From positions 10,277,338 to 10,341,337 of the forward strand of contig OZ024735.1 of NCBI GenBank assembly GCA_964016875.1: a DNA stretch of 64,000 nt. Direction: 5' to 3'. The notes beneath the pieces are model-generated. The model saw nothing but the letters and a program-made list of their open reading frames with translations, did no database searches and was not told the DNA's origin. Positions 1 to 11,666 of the stretch are shown here, in pieces (position 1 is the first letter of the stretch; each line of letters starts with the position of its first letter). The DNA comes from Fallopia convolvulus (taxonomy: Eukaryota > Streptophyta > Magnoliopsida > Caryophyllales > Polygonaceae). The position numbers and the translations under genes are program-made.

Positions 1-1415
1 CGTGCTATGTTAGATAACAAGTCATTTTAAAGGCAAAAGGAGAAAAAACAAGTGAACTTTAAAGACATCTAGGTATAAGCATAAAGAATGTGGATAGTAT
101 CAAACTAATAAGCTCATTCTGCACTACAAAATCAAGACCCATCGAATAAAAGCATAATTTCGAAACTAGAAACCCAATGCCACATTTAGGAGTGACATTT
201 ACACGGACATTTCATCGAACACTAGGCATGCAATGTTAGATCACAAGTCATTTTAAAGGCAAAAAGGAGAAGAAAAAAAGTGAACATTAAAGACATCTAG
301 GTATAAGCATAATGAGTGAGGATAGTATAAAGGCAATAAGCACATTCTTCACTATATAATCAAGACCGATCGAATAAAAGCATTAATTCGAACCTAGAAA
401 CCGAATGCCACATTTAGGAATACATTTACATGGACATTTCATCGAACACTTGTGGTGCAATGTTAGATCACAAGTCATTTTAAAGGCAAAAGGAGAAAAA
501 ACAAGTAAACTTTACACACATCTAGGCATAAGCATAAAGATTGAGGATAGTATAAAGCCAATAAGCACATTCTGCACTATAAAATCAAGACCGATCGAAT
601 AAAAGCATATATTCGAACCTAGAAACCGAATACCACATTTAGGAGTGACATTTACATGGACATTTCATCGAACACTTGGCGTGCAATGTTAGATCACAAG
701 TCATTTTAAAGGCAAATGGAGAAAAAACAAGTGAACTTTAAAGACATCTAGACATAAGCTTACAGAACGAGGATAATATCAGGCCAATAAGCACATTTTG
801 CACTACTAAATCAAGACTGATCGAATAAAATCATAAATTCGAACCTAGAAATCAAATGCCACTTTTAGGAGAATATTTATATGGACATTTCATCGAACAC
901 TTCGCGTGCTATGTTAGATAACAAGTCATTTTAAAGGCAAAAGGAGAAAAAACAAGTGAACTTTAAAGACATCTAGGTATAAGCATAAAGAATGTGGATA
1001 GTATCAAACTAATAAGCTCATTCTGCACTACAAAATCAAGACCCATCGAATAAAAGCATAATTTCGAAACTAGAAACCCAATGCCACATTTAGGAGTGAC
1101 ATTTACACGGACATTTCATCGAACATTAGGCATGCAATGTTAGATCACAAGTCATTATAAAGGCAAAAAGGAGAAGAAAAAAAGTGAACTTTAAAGACAT
1201 CTAGGCATAAGCATAATGAGTGAGGATAGTATCAAGCCAATAAGCACATTCTTCACTATATAATCAAGACCGATCGAATAAAAGCATTAATTCGAACCTA
1301 GAAACCGAATACCACATTTAGGAATACATTTACATTGACATTTCATCGAACACTTGTGGTGCATTGTTAGATCACAAGTCATTTTAAAGGAAAAAGGAGA
1401 AAAAACAAGTGAACT

Positions 1416-2765
1416 TTAAAGAAATCTAGGCATAAGCATAAAGAATGAGGATATTATCAAGCCAATAAGCACATTTTTCACTACTAAATCAAGACCGATC
1501 GAATAAAAGCATAAATTCGAACCTAGAAACCGAATGCCACATTTAGGAGTACATTTACATGGACATTTCATCGAACACTTGGCGTGCAATGTTAGATTAC
1601 AAGTCATTTTAAAGGAAAAAGGAGAAAAAAAAGTGAACTTTAAAGACATATAGGTATAAGCATAAAGAATAAGGATAGTGTCAAGCCAATAAGCACATTC
1701 TGCATTATAAAATCAAGATCAATCGAATAAAAGCATAAATTCGAACCTAGAAACCGAATGCCACATTTAGGTGTGACATTTACATGGACATTTCATCAAA
1801 CACTTGGCGTGCAATGTTAGATAACAAGTCATTTTAAGGCAAAAGAAGAAAAACCAAGTGAACTTTAAGGACATGTAGTCATAAGCATAAAGATTTGAGG
1901 ATAGTATCAAGACAATAAGCACATTCTGCACTATATAATCAAGACCGATCGAATAAAAGCATTAATTCGAACCTAGAAACCGAATGCCACATTTAGGAAT
2001 ACATTTACATGGACATTTCATCGAACACTTGTTGTGCAATGTTAGATCACAAGTCATTTTAAAGGCAAAAGAAGAAAAAACAAGTGAACTTTAAAGAAAT
2101 CTAGGCATAAGCATAAAGAATGAGGATATTATCAAGCCAATAAGCACATTTTTCACTACTAAATCAAGACCGATCGAATAAAAGCATAAATTCGAACCTA
2201 GAAACCGAATGCCACATTTAGGAGTACATTTACATGGACATTTCATCGAACACTTGGCGTGCAGTGTTAGATTACAAGTCATTTTAAAGGCAAAAGGAGA
2301 AAAAAAAGTGAACTTTAAACACATATAGGTATAAGCATAAAGAATAAGGGTAGTATCAAGCCAATAAGCACATTCTGCATTATAAAATCAAGATCAATCG
2401 AATAAAAGCATAAATTCGAACCTAGAAACCGAATGCCACATTTAGGTGTGACATTTACAAGGACATTTCATCGAACACTTGGCGTGCAATGTTAGATAAC
2501 AAGTCATTTTAAGGCAAAAGAAGAAAAAACCAAGTGAACTTTAAGGACATGTAGTCATAAGCTTAAAGAACGAGGATAATATCAAGCCAATAAGCACATT
2601 TTGCACTACTAAATCAAGACCGATCCAATAAACGCATAAATTCGAACCTAGAAACCCAATGCCACTTTTAGGAGTACATTTACATGGACATTTCATCGAA
2701 CATTTGGCGTGCAATGTTAGATCACAAGTCATTTTAAAGGCAAAAGGAGAAAAAACAAGTGAACT
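1416..2765. repeat. Three-monomer (~675 bp) tandem duplication in the satellite
   Basis: The block starting at 1416 recurs at 2091, an offset of 675 bp or three monomers, with near identity over the compared stretches, including the shared substitution cluster AAAGAAATCTAGG. Neighbouring monomers are clearly more diverged from each other than the two blocks are. A second block near position 1 recurs near 903 (offset about 902 bp, four monomers) over at least 400 bp. Confidence 0.75.
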
Positions 2766-5299
2766 TTAAAGTCATCTAGGCATAAGCATAAAGAATGAGG
2801 ATAGTATCAAGCCAATAAGCTCATTATGCACTATAAAATCAAGACCCTTCGAATAAAAGCATAAATTCGAAACTAGAAACCCAATGCCAAATTTAGGAGT
2901 GAAATTTACATGGACATTTCATCGAACACTAGGCATGCAATGTTAGATCACAAGTCATTTTAAAGGCAAAAAGGAGAAAAAAAAGTGAACTTTAAAGACA
3001 TCTAGGCATAAGCATAAAGATTGAGGATATTATCAAGCCAATAAGCACATTCTGCACTACAAAACTAAGACCAATCGAATAAAAGCATATATTCGAACCT
3101 AGAAACCGAGTGCCACATTTAGGAGTACATTTACATGGACATTTCATCGAACAATGGCGTGCAATGTTAGATCAATAGTTCATTTTTAAAGGCAAAAGGA
3201 GAAAAAACAAGTGAAGTTTAAAGACATCTAGGCATAAGCATAAAGATTGAGGATAGTATCAAGCCAATAAGCACATTCTGCACTATAAAATCAAGACCGA
3301 TCGAATAAAAGGATATATTCCAACTTAGAAACCGAATGCCACATTTAGGAGTACATTTACATGGACATTTCATTGAACACTTGGCGTGCAATGTTAGATC
3401 ACAAGTCATTTTAAAGGCAAAAAGGAGAAAAAACAAGCGAACTTTAAGGACATCTAGGCTTAAGCATAAAGATTGAGGATAGTATCAAGCCAATAAGCAC
3501 ATTCTGCACTATAAAACTAAGACCAATCGAATAAAAGCATATATTCGAACCTAGAAACCGAATGCCACATTTAGGAGTACATTTACATGGACATTTCATC
3601 GAACACTTGGTGTGCAATATTAGATCACAAGTCATTTTAAAGGCAAAAGGAGAAAAAACAAGTGAACTTTACAAACATCTAGGCATAAGCATAAAGATTG
3701 AGGATAGTATCAAGCCAATAAGTACATTCTGCACTATAAAACTATGACCAATCGAATAAAAGCATATATTCGAACCTAGAAACCGAATCCCACATTTAGG
3801 AGTACATTTACATGGACATTTCATCGAACACTTGGTGTGCAATGTTAGATCACAAGTCATTTTAAAGGCAAAAGGAGAAAAAACAAGTGAACTTTACAGA
3901 CATCTAGGCATAAGCATAAAGATTGACGATAGTATCAAGCCAATAAGCACATTCTACACTATAAAATCAAGACCGGTCGAATAAAAGCATATATTCGAAG
4001 CTAGAAACCGAATGCCACATTTAGGAGTGACATTTACATGGACATTTCATCGAACATTTGGCGTGCAATGTTAGATCACAAGTCATTTTAAAGGAAAAAG
4101 GAGAAAAAACAAGTGAACTTTAAAGACATCTAGGCATAAGCATAAAGAATGAGGATAGTATCAAACTAATAAGCTCATTCTGCACTACAAAATCAAGACC
4201 CATCGAATAAAAGCATAAATTCGAAACTAGAAACCCAATGCCACATTTAGGAGTGACATTTACATGGACATTTCATCGAACACTAGGCATGCAATGTTAG
4301 ATCACAAGTCCTTTTAAAGGCAAAAAGGAGAAAAAAAAGTGAACTTTAAAGACATCTAGGCATAAGCTTAATGAGTGAGGATAGTAACAAGCCAATAGGT
4401 ACATTCTGCACTATAAAATCAAGACCGGTCGAATAAAAGCATAAATTCGAACCTAGAAACCGAATGCCACATTTAGGAATACATTTACATGGACATTTCA
4501 TCGAACACTTGTCGTGCAATGTTAGATCACAAGTCATTTTAAAGTCAAAGGGAGAAAAAACAAGTGAACTTTAAAGAAATCTAGGCATAAGCATAAAGAA
4601 TTAGGATATTATCAAGCCAATAAGCACATTTTTCACTACTAAATCAAGACTGATCGAATAAAAGCATAAATTCAAACCAAGAAACCGAATGCCACATTTA
4701 GGAGTACATTTACATGGACATTTCATCGAACACTTGGCGTGCAATGTTAGATCACAAGTCATTTTAAGGCAAAAGGAGAAAAACAAAGTGAACTGTAAGG
4801 ACATGTAGTCATAAGCATAAAGATTTGAGGATAGTATCAAGACAATAAGCACATTCTGCACTATATAATCAAGACCGATCGAATAAAAGCATTAATTCGA
4901 ACCTAGAAACCGAATGCCACATTTAGGAATACATTTACATGGACATTTCATCGAACACTTGTTGTGCAATGTTAGATCACAAGTCATTTTAAAGGCAAAA
5001 GAAGAAAAAACAAGTGAACTTTAAAGAAATCTAGGCATAAGCATAAAGAATGAGGATATTATCAAGCCAATTAGCACATTCTGCACAATGAAATCATGAC
5101 CGATCGAATAACAGCATAAATTTGAACCTAGAAACCGAATGCCATATTTAGGAGTACATTTACATGGACATTTCATCGAACACTTGTTGTGCAATGTTAG
5201 ATCACAAGTCATTTTAAAGGCAAAAGGAGAAAAAACAAGTGAACTTTAAGGACATGTAGTCATAAGCATATAGAATGAGGATAGTATCAAGCCAATTAG

Positions 5300-6700
5300 C
5301 ACATTCTGCACAATGAAATCATGACCGATCGAATAAAAGCATAAATTCAAACCTAGAAACCAAAGGCCCCATTTAGAAGTGACACTTGGCGTGCAATGTT
5401 AGATCACAACCCATTTTAAAGGCAAAAGGAGAAAAAAGAAGGGAACTTTAAAGACATCTAGGCATAAGCATAAAGATTGAGGCTAGTATCAAGCCAATAA
5501 GAAGATTCTGCACTATAAAATCAAGACCGATCGAATAACAGCATAAATTCGAACCTAGAAACCGAATGCCATATTTAGGAGTACATTTACATGGACATTT
5601 CATCGAACACTTGGTGTGCAATGTTAGATCACAAGTCATTTTTAAGGCAAAAGGAGAAAAAAACAAGTGAACTTTAAGGACATGTAGTCATAAGCATACA
5701 GAATGAGGATAGTATCAAGCCAATTAGCACATTCTGCACAACGAAATCATGACCGATCGAATAAAAGCATAAATTCAAACCTAGAAACCAAAGGCCCCAT
5801 TTAGAAGTGACACTTGGCGTGCAATGTTAGATCACAAGCCATTTTAAAGGCAAAAGGAGAAAAAACAAGTGAAATTTAAAGACATCTAGGCATAAGCATA
5901 AAGACTGAGGCTGGTATCAAGCCAATTAGCACATTCTGCACAACGAAATCATGACCGATCGAATAAAAGCATAAATTCAAACCTAGAAACCAAAGGCCCC
6001 ATTTAGAAGTGACACTTGGCGTGCAATGTTAGATCACAACCCATTTTAAAGGCAAAATGAGAAAAAACAAGGGAACTTAATGACATCTAGGCATAAGCAT
6101 AAAGACTGAGGCTGGTATCAAGCCAATAAGAAGATTCTGCACTATAAAATCAAGACCGATCGAATAACAACATAAATTCGAACCTAGAAACCGAATGCCA
6201 CATTTAGGAGTACATTTACATGGACATTTCATTGAACACTTGCTGTGCAATGTTAGTTCACAAGTCATTTTAAAGACAAAATGAGAAAAAACAAGTGAAC
6301 TTTAAAGACATATAGGTATAAGCATAAAGAATAAGGATAGTATCAAGCCAATAAGCACATTCTTCATTATAAAATCAAGATCAATCGAATAAATGCATAA
6401 ATTCGAACCTAGAAACTGAATGCCATATTTAGGTGCGACATTTACATGGACATTTCATCGAACACTTGGCGTGCAATGTTAGATCACAAGTCATTTTAAG
6501 GCAAAAGAAGAAAAACCAAGTGAACTTTAAGGACATGTAGTCATAAGCATAAAGAATGAGGATAGTATCAAGCCAATTAGCATATTCTGCACAACGAAAT
6601 CATGACCGATCGAATAGAAGCATAAATTCAAACCTAGAAACCGAAGGCCCCATTTAGAAGTGACACTTGGCGTGCAATGTTAGATCACATGCCATTTTAA
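5300..6700. repeat. Run of short (~202 bp) satellite monomer variants
   Basis: Several monomers here lack about 24 bp: GTGAC is followed directly by ACTTGGCG, skipping the usual ATTTACATGGACATTTCATCGAAC segment. They also share AAGGCCCCATTTAGAAG. Copies start near 5371, 5799, 6001 and 6652, with one isolated copy near 26818. They are interleaved with full-length units, so this is a distinct subfamily that spread inside the array. Confidence 0.75.
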
Positions 6701-7775
6701 AGGCAAAAGGAGAAAAAACAAGGGAACTTTAAAAACATCTAGGCATAAGCATAAAGATTGAGGCTAGTATCAAGCCAATAAGAAGATTCTGCACTATAAA
6801 ATCAAGACCGATCGAATAACAACATAAATTCGAAGCTAGAAAGCGAATGCCACATTTAGGAGTACATTTACATGGACATTTCATCGAACACTTGGTGAGC
6901 AATGTTAGATCACAAGTCATTTTAAAGGTAAAAGGAGAAAAAACAAGTGCAATTTAAAGACATCTAGGCATAAGCATAAAGGTTGAGGATAGTATCAAGC
7001 CAATAAGCACATTCTGCACTATAAAATCAAGACCGATCGAATAAAAGCTTATGTTCCAACCTAGAAACCGAATGCCACATTGAGGAGTACATTTACATGG
7101 ACATTTCATTGAACACTTGGCGTGCAATGTTAGATCACAAGTCATTTTAAAGGCAAAAGGAGAACAAACAAGTGAACTTTACAAACATCTAGGCATAAGC
7201 ATAAAGAGTGAGGATAGTATCAAGCCAATAAGCACATTCTGCACTATAAAACCAAGACCAATCGAATAAAAGCATATATTCGAACCTAGAAACCGAATGC
7301 CACATTTAGGAGTACATTTACATGGACATTTCATTGAACACTTGGCGTGCAATGTTAGATCACAAGTCATTTTAAAGGCAAAAGGAGAAAAAACAAGTGA
7401 ACTTTACAGACATCTAGACATAAGCATAAAGATTGAGGATAGTATCAATCCAATAAGCACATTCTGCACTATAAAATCAAGACCGATCGAATAAAAGCAT
7501 ATATTCCAACCTAGAAACCGAATGCCACATTTAGGAGTACATTTACATGGACATTTCATTGAACACTTGGCGTGCAATGTTAGATCACAAGTCATTTTAA
7601 AGGCAAAAGCAGAAAAAACAAGTGAACTTTAATGACATCTAGGCATAAGCTTAAAGAACGAGGATAATATCAAGCCAATAAGCACATTTTGCACTACTAA
7701 ATCAAGACTGATCGAATAAAAGCATAAATTCGAACCTAGAGACCGAATGCCACTTTTAGGAGTACATTTATATGG

Positions 7776-7780
7776 ACATT
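7776..7780. other. Target-site duplication of copia element 1 (left copy)
   Basis: ACATT directly precedes the LTR start TGTTGGATCG and is repeated at 18711-18715 directly after the other LTR. A 5-bp duplication is normal for Ty1-copia integration, and joining the two flanks restores a normal satellite monomer. Confidence 0.93.
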
Positions 7781-8837
7781 TGTTGGATCGTAATCGGTTA
7801 GCAGTGAGCTTGGGAACTGGCAATTAAGCTGTTCCCAAGGCAGCGAAAGTAAATAATCGCAAGTAATAAAAACAGTTAAGGGGACAGTTCCTTTATAGAG
7901 GAACCCCACTACAACCAACTAGTTGTATGGGTAAACCTCTACCTCCGCTTGGAGGATTTTGAATGACTTACTTATATTGATTGCTTTGTTCCTTAGTTAC
8001 ACAGCCGGATTTACACTTCTCTGTTCCTACAAGTTCTTCCTAACTCTAGCAACACTAGTAAATCCTCTCAACTGAGTTCCTAAGCTCACAACAGCAAAAC
8101 ACAAGTAACTCAAACCTTACGCTGACTTCTCAGTTCCCTTGCTCCAGGGAACTTCAGCTTCACCGTCGTCGAGATCACACACTCGCCGGCGGGGACTTCT
8201 CTTCCTTTTCTTTCTTTTCTCAGATGTGGGTGTTTTGTAAGTTCTGGGAGAAGTACTCAACCGAGTACTATTCATTTGGCTTTATAGTCCATTTGTCTTG
8301 GGCAGTAGCATCTTTCGTTTGTGTCCAAAATGCCCTTTGCTTGATGCCCAAGTTGTACTTTCTTCACATGTGACTTTGGTTTGAACTAGGTCAACTTCTT
8401 GAATCAATCGGACCGTTGGATGAAGCGTGACAGTCTGATCCTCAGACTGTTACCTCTGGCTGTCTGAGACAGGATCCCGCGATCTGCGCTGAACGGTCGT
8501 TGTCTTCACATGTGAGTTCCCATTTCATGGGAACTGACTTCTTCAGAGTTCCCTTGATGGAAACTCTTCATCGTTGTAAGCTTGTGTTTTCTTGTTTGTT
8601 TCTGGGAGTTCCCACTTCATGGGAACTTTCCTCTTCAGAGTTCCCTTGATGGAAACTCTTCATTGTGGCTAGCAGTGGCTTTGTCATTCATAGGAGTTCT
8701 TTGCTGTACCTGTGTTCCTTAGAAATACTTGAACAAACCACATTAGTTCCCTATGGTGTTTGTCATTATCAAAACTTAAAGAGGAGTGAATCGTTGATCC
8801 GTTGCTTAGAACCAGAGGTCCCAACAACGTCCCAACA
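7781..8837 (-). repeat. 3' LTR of copia element 1
   Basis: 1,057 bp, from TGTTGGATCG to GTCCCAACA with short inverted termini. Nearly identical to 17654-18710; differences seen by eye are in the AGGCAGCG(A/G)AAG region, twice near GACA(G/A)GATCCCGC(G/A)ATC, and in GGGAACT(G/A)ACTT. Contains about eleven GTTCCC/GGGAAC words. Confidence 0.95.
8514..8664. promoter_or_regulatory. Duplicated palindromic module in the LTR (enhancer-like)
   Basis: Two ~58-bp units about 92 bp apart. Each holds a near-perfect inverted repeat with arms AGTTCCCAT / ATGGGAACT around a 3-bp centre (second unit AGTTCCCAC), followed by CTTCAGAGTTCCC and TTGATGGAAACTCTTCAT. In element orientation this lies in the upstream part of the LTR (U3), where repeated modules of other plant retrotransposons act as enhancers. 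The identical module lies at 18387-18537 in the 5' LTR. Function is inferred. Confidence 0.55.
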
Positions 8838-8852
8838 ATTTCCCCCTTTTTG
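8838..8852 (-). other. Polypurine tract of copia element 1
   Basis: The plus strand reads ATTTCCCCCTTTTTG immediately after the LTR end, so the element strand has a purine run AAAAAGGGGGAAA abutting the 3' LTR, as expected for plus-strand priming. A second pyrimidine run TTTCCCCCTTTTGAC lies near 9080. Confidence 0.85.
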
Positions 8853-9242
8853 ATGATGACAAACCCATCACAAAAATGCAAGTATTTCAATGAATGATAT
8901 GCTGATGAGTTCCTAAGTATGATTTTGGGAAGTCACTCTTAGTGAGACATTTAGATTTAGGGAGCCACTTCTTGTGAGACACATAGTTCCTATTAGGCTT
9001 TTTATGCAATTGTTCCCCCTTAGCTTATGCGTGGTCTGTGATGACTTAAACTTTGAACTCATCACACATTTTTTATCTTTCCCCCTTTTGACATCATCGA
9101 AAATCAAGCAAAGCAATATTAGGAAAGAATGGAACACGCAATCAAAATAAAGACCATTTCATTACTTAAGATAATATGTACAATGGGAACCCAAGTACAA
9201 TTTTGTGGTCATTTTTGGATTAAGGGAACAAGAAGGGAGAGA
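8853..9242. other. Non-coding spacer between third ORF and polypurine tract
   Basis: About 390 bp with no supported ORF. It repeats the TTTCCCCCTTTTGA(C/T) plus GATGA motif (at 8838 and again near 9080); copia element 2 has the same pair at 29754 and near 29960, so the arrangement is conserved in the family. Confidence 0.6.
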
Positions 9243-11666
9243 TCATGGGCTCTGAGGAAACAAGGCGTCACAAAGGCGCGTAAGGACTTGGGTAAGCTTT
9301 TCTTGTCCTCTGGCCAAAACTGCCTGGTCCCTAGCAATCTGATCGAGGGTGTTGGCGATGCGGAGCAACACTGGAGAGTTCCCCTCTTGTGTACCAGACT
9401 CTAGGGGAGCCGCCTCCTCTACAGCCTCCGAGTGCCTCATCTTCTGGGCAACTTGAATGTCCAGTTCCCTTCCAAGCTCGATTTCTTCTTTAGAGGCATC
9501 GTAGAGACCCTCTTTTTGTAGGAGCTTTTTGATCAGCCCGGAGTAGGGAAGGGAATGGGACTTTGAGGCCATGCACTTTTCCATGTGCCCAAGGATAATG
9601 CGGGGAAGATTTATGGGCTTCTTGAGGAGGAAGTAGTAGAGGATGATGGCATCGGGGATGTTGACAACCAGGCCCTTTTCTTGACGTGGGACCACCACGT
9701 TGATAATGAATTGGTGAGCGAGCTTGGCAACCAAGGATAGATGATGCGTCGAATGGACCTTAGAGGGAACCCGTCCCTCAAAGATTGTGTTGTACACCTC
9801 GGCGCTGTTGAAGTCGCCCCAGAGCTTGCTGGGCAACTCGCTAAGCCCTTGATCCGGGACCTGGAGTTGAAGGCGAATCGTAGACGTTGTAAAAATGAAC
9901 TCGTCGCCTTCGTGGGAGAGAGTTCCCTGAGTGCCGTCGTTGGTGATAGTGAAGTTGTTGTAGAATTGACGCACTTGTGAGGGATCTACGCTCACAGTTT
10001 CTTGGCAGAGTCTCTCCCAGCCCTGGGCCTTGATCAGTTCCCATAGTTCCTCCAGACCATTTTCAGTCAGCGCCTCTTGGGAAACTATGAGGTGATGGAG
10101 AAGCTTGCGCCTCTTGCGGCGCTCACTGACATGATGCTTGGTGGTCCCCTTCCCCTTTCTGGACTTGCTTTTGGATTTTTTCCCCCTAGAGACCGTGCGA
10201 GGTCCTTTCTGCTGAGGGGGTGCAGCCGCTTCGATCATGAGCACGCGGTCCCTTGGTTGTGGGGAACTCGCGGACACCACCATTTGGTGTCCAGGTGTAG
10301 GAATGCGTGCTGGCTCCTTTGAAGCTGGAGCTTCTTCTTCTTCTTCGACCTCATCATGGGAGGTCCCTTCTTCCTCGGAGGATCTCGAACCCGAGCCCTC
10401 CGCGTCATCTCCAGGATGACTTGTTGTTGCCTCAGCACCTCCAGCTGGTGCGAGGTCCCTTGTCTCTGTTGGCTCTTGAGGAGCAACCTTTTCTGGGGAC
10501 TTTGTCCCTTGGGAGACTGTGTGCTCAGAGGGACCCCTGTTGAGTTCTTCCTCGATGTCCTTGAGCTGGGCTTCCTCCTCCAAAGTTCCCATGATGATCG
10601 GAGGAGGGTCCTTGGTCATTTTGTCGATGACCACAGAAAGAGGAAGATCGTCGTCGTCTGAGGAGAGGGCGACGGTACTTTTGGATGGTGAGGGAGAGGG
10701 GAGTTTGGTGGTGGTGGGAGACGTGATGGAAGAGGGGAGAGGAGAAGAAGGAATAGGGGTTGTGAGTTGAGTGGAGATGTGTTTTGGGGAGGAAGAAGAA
10801 GGCGTTTTGTGAGGTGAAGGTGGAGTTGGAGATCCCGTAGTGATGGGAGCGGGAGGAAGTGAAGGAGGTTGGGATGTTGGAGTTCCCATTGTGGCGGGAA
10901 CTGGAGGAGGTGGCGGAGGAGGTCCCTTGATTTGAGGAGGAGGGATGGAGGAGGAAGAGGGAAGTAGACTCTGGGGTTCGGAGTTCCCATCGTCGGAAGG
11001 AAAAAGGTAGGGAGGTTTGGGAGCACAAGAACTCTCCTTGGAGCAGTTCAGGTAGTCCTCAAAGCGGAAGAAAGCCTTCTTTCTGGGCTCCGAGAATTCA
11101 GAGGCCTCAGAGTGTTTACGCTTTTTGGATTTGGAGGGGTCGTGGGAGTGTTTGGATTTTTTGGATTTTGAGGGATCTTTTGATGAGTGGCGATGTTTGG
11201 ATGAGTGGCGATGTTTGGATGAGTGGCGATGTTTGGATTTATGGGGTTTTTCATTGATGGAGGGGCGAGCATCTCCGAAGTTGTCAACGATGACAACTCC
11301 GGAGGAGGTGTTGGTGGTTGGAGGTGGAAGAGGAAGAGATTCGGAGGAGGAAGAGGTCCAGGAGACGGTTTCATCAACCTGAGGAGGAGGAGGGGGCAAG
11401 AAAGGGCTTACTTGATTGTATAGTCCTTGAATGAGGACATCCTTCATGGTTGGGTCCTGTTCTTGCTCGATCTCGTTCAGTTGAGTGATGAAGAGAGTGC
11501 GAGGATTGGCAAGTACCCACTCTTTGATTTGTGCGAATGTGTGTTGAGGGGCCATTTTTGTAAGAATTTGGGAGGTTTTGGAGGTTTCTTGAAAAGAGAG
11601 TGAAAGGGATTTGGGGAAGACGAATGACAGGGATGAAAGATGGAGTAAAGGACCTAAAAATGGCAA
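9243..11666 (-). CDS. Env-like third ORF of copia element 1 (nuclear-protein-like)
   Basis: Open for 807 codons between pol and the 3' LTR, the place of the so-called envelope-like gene in SIRE-type elements. The upstream ATG gives a hydrophobic lead of 37 residues; the next ATG at 11555, giving MAPQHTFAQIKEW, looks more like the true start because a matching ORF in element 2 begins with a similar hydrophilic sequence. Order of regions: a short folded head, polyproline and Ser/Lys-rich stretches including three KHRHSS repeats (residues ~145-165), acidic Glu runs (~430-450), a strongly basic stretch KKSKSKSRKGKG (~500), a globular C-terminal domain (~540-760) resembling the 'putative plant transposon protein' family, and a helical tail with coiled-coil character. 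I see no convincing transmembrane segment or fusion peptide, so envelope function is doubtful; nuclear or nucleic-acid binding fits the composition better. Function unproven. Confidence 0.72.
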   Translation of the reverse strand: MPFLGPLLHLSSLSFVFPKSLSLSFQETSKTSQILTKMAPQHTFAQIKEWVLANPRTLFITQLNEIEQEQDPTMKDVLIQGLYNQVSPFLPPPPPQVDETVSWTSSSSESLPLPPPTTNTSSGVVIVDNFGDARPSINEKPHKSKHRHSSKHRHSSKHRHSSKDPSKSKKSKHSHDPSKSKKRKHSEASEFSEPRKKAFFRFEDYLNCSKESSCAPKPPYLFPSDDGNSEPQSLLPSSSSIPPPQIKGPPPPPPPVPATMGTPTSQPPSLPPAPITTGSPTPPSPHKTPSSSSPKHISTQLTTPIPSSPLPSSITSPTTTKLPSPSPSKSTVALSSDDDDLPLSVVIDKMTKDPPPIIMGTLEEEAQLKDIEEELNRGPSEHTVSQGTKSPEKVAPQEPTETRDLAPAGGAEATTSHPGDDAEGSGSRSSEEEGTSHDEVEEEEEAPASKEPARIPTPGHQMVVSASSPQPRDRVLMIEAAAPPQQKGPRTVSRGKKSKSKSRKGKGTTKHHVSERRKRRKLLHHLIVSQEALTENGLEELWELIKAQGWERLCQETVSVDPSQVRQFYNNFTITNDGTQGTLSHEGDEFIFTTSTIRLQLQVPDQGLSELPSKLWGDFNSAEVYNTIFEGRVPSKVHSTHHLSLVAKLAHQFIINVVVPRQEKGLVVNIPDAIILYYFLLKKPINLPRIILGHMEKCMASKSHSLPYSGLIKKLLQKEGLYDASKEEIELGRELDIQVAQKMRHSEAVEEAAPLESGTQEGNSPVLLRIANTLDQIARDQAVLARGQEKLTQVLTRLCDALFPQSP
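11175..11240. repeat. 18-bp minisatellite inside the env-like ORF
   Basis: Three tandem copies of GATGAGTGGCGATGTTTG on the plus strand, encoding the KHRHSS repeats of the env-like protein on the minus strand. The period is a multiple of three, so the frame is kept. Confidence 0.8.

Larger units (their letters stand above)
1..7780 (-). repeat. Satellite array 1, ~225-bp monomer (orientation A)
   Basis: About 35 head-to-tail monomers, period mostly 225 bp (the same landmark recurs at 6729, 6954, 7179, 7404 and 7629). Landmarks in each unit on the plus strand are GATCACAAGTCATTTTAAAG, a purine-rich GGAGAAAAAACAAGTGAAC stretch, GACCGATCGAATAAAAGC and CCGAATGCCACATTTAGG. Monomers differ by point changes and small indels. 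On the minus strand most units hold an ORF of 63-77 codons, judged incidental. The array is broken at 7781 by a retrotransposon and resumes at 18711 in the same phase. Strand is given relative to the GATCTAACATTGCACGCC reading. Confidence 0.95.

Noticed and set aside
405..7595. Dozens of 60-77-codon ORFs on both strands of the satellite as small genes
   Set aside because: They recur once per monomer, follow the repeat rather than any gene structure, lack flanking signals and are broken in many units. Kept only as a low-interest observation.
8665..8853. 62-codon ORF MASSGFVIHRSS in the copia LTR as a gene
   Set aside because: It lies wholly in the LTR, ends across the LTR border, and shows no domain.
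9741..11423. Plus-strand and other-frame ORFs across the env-like gene
   Set aside because: They are shadows of the 807-codon minus-strand ORF; their composition mirrors its low-complexity runs.
9243..11666. True retroviral-type envelope glycoprotein
   Set aside because: No convincing signal peptide from the likely start, no transmembrane anchor and no cysteine-rich surface domain were seen.
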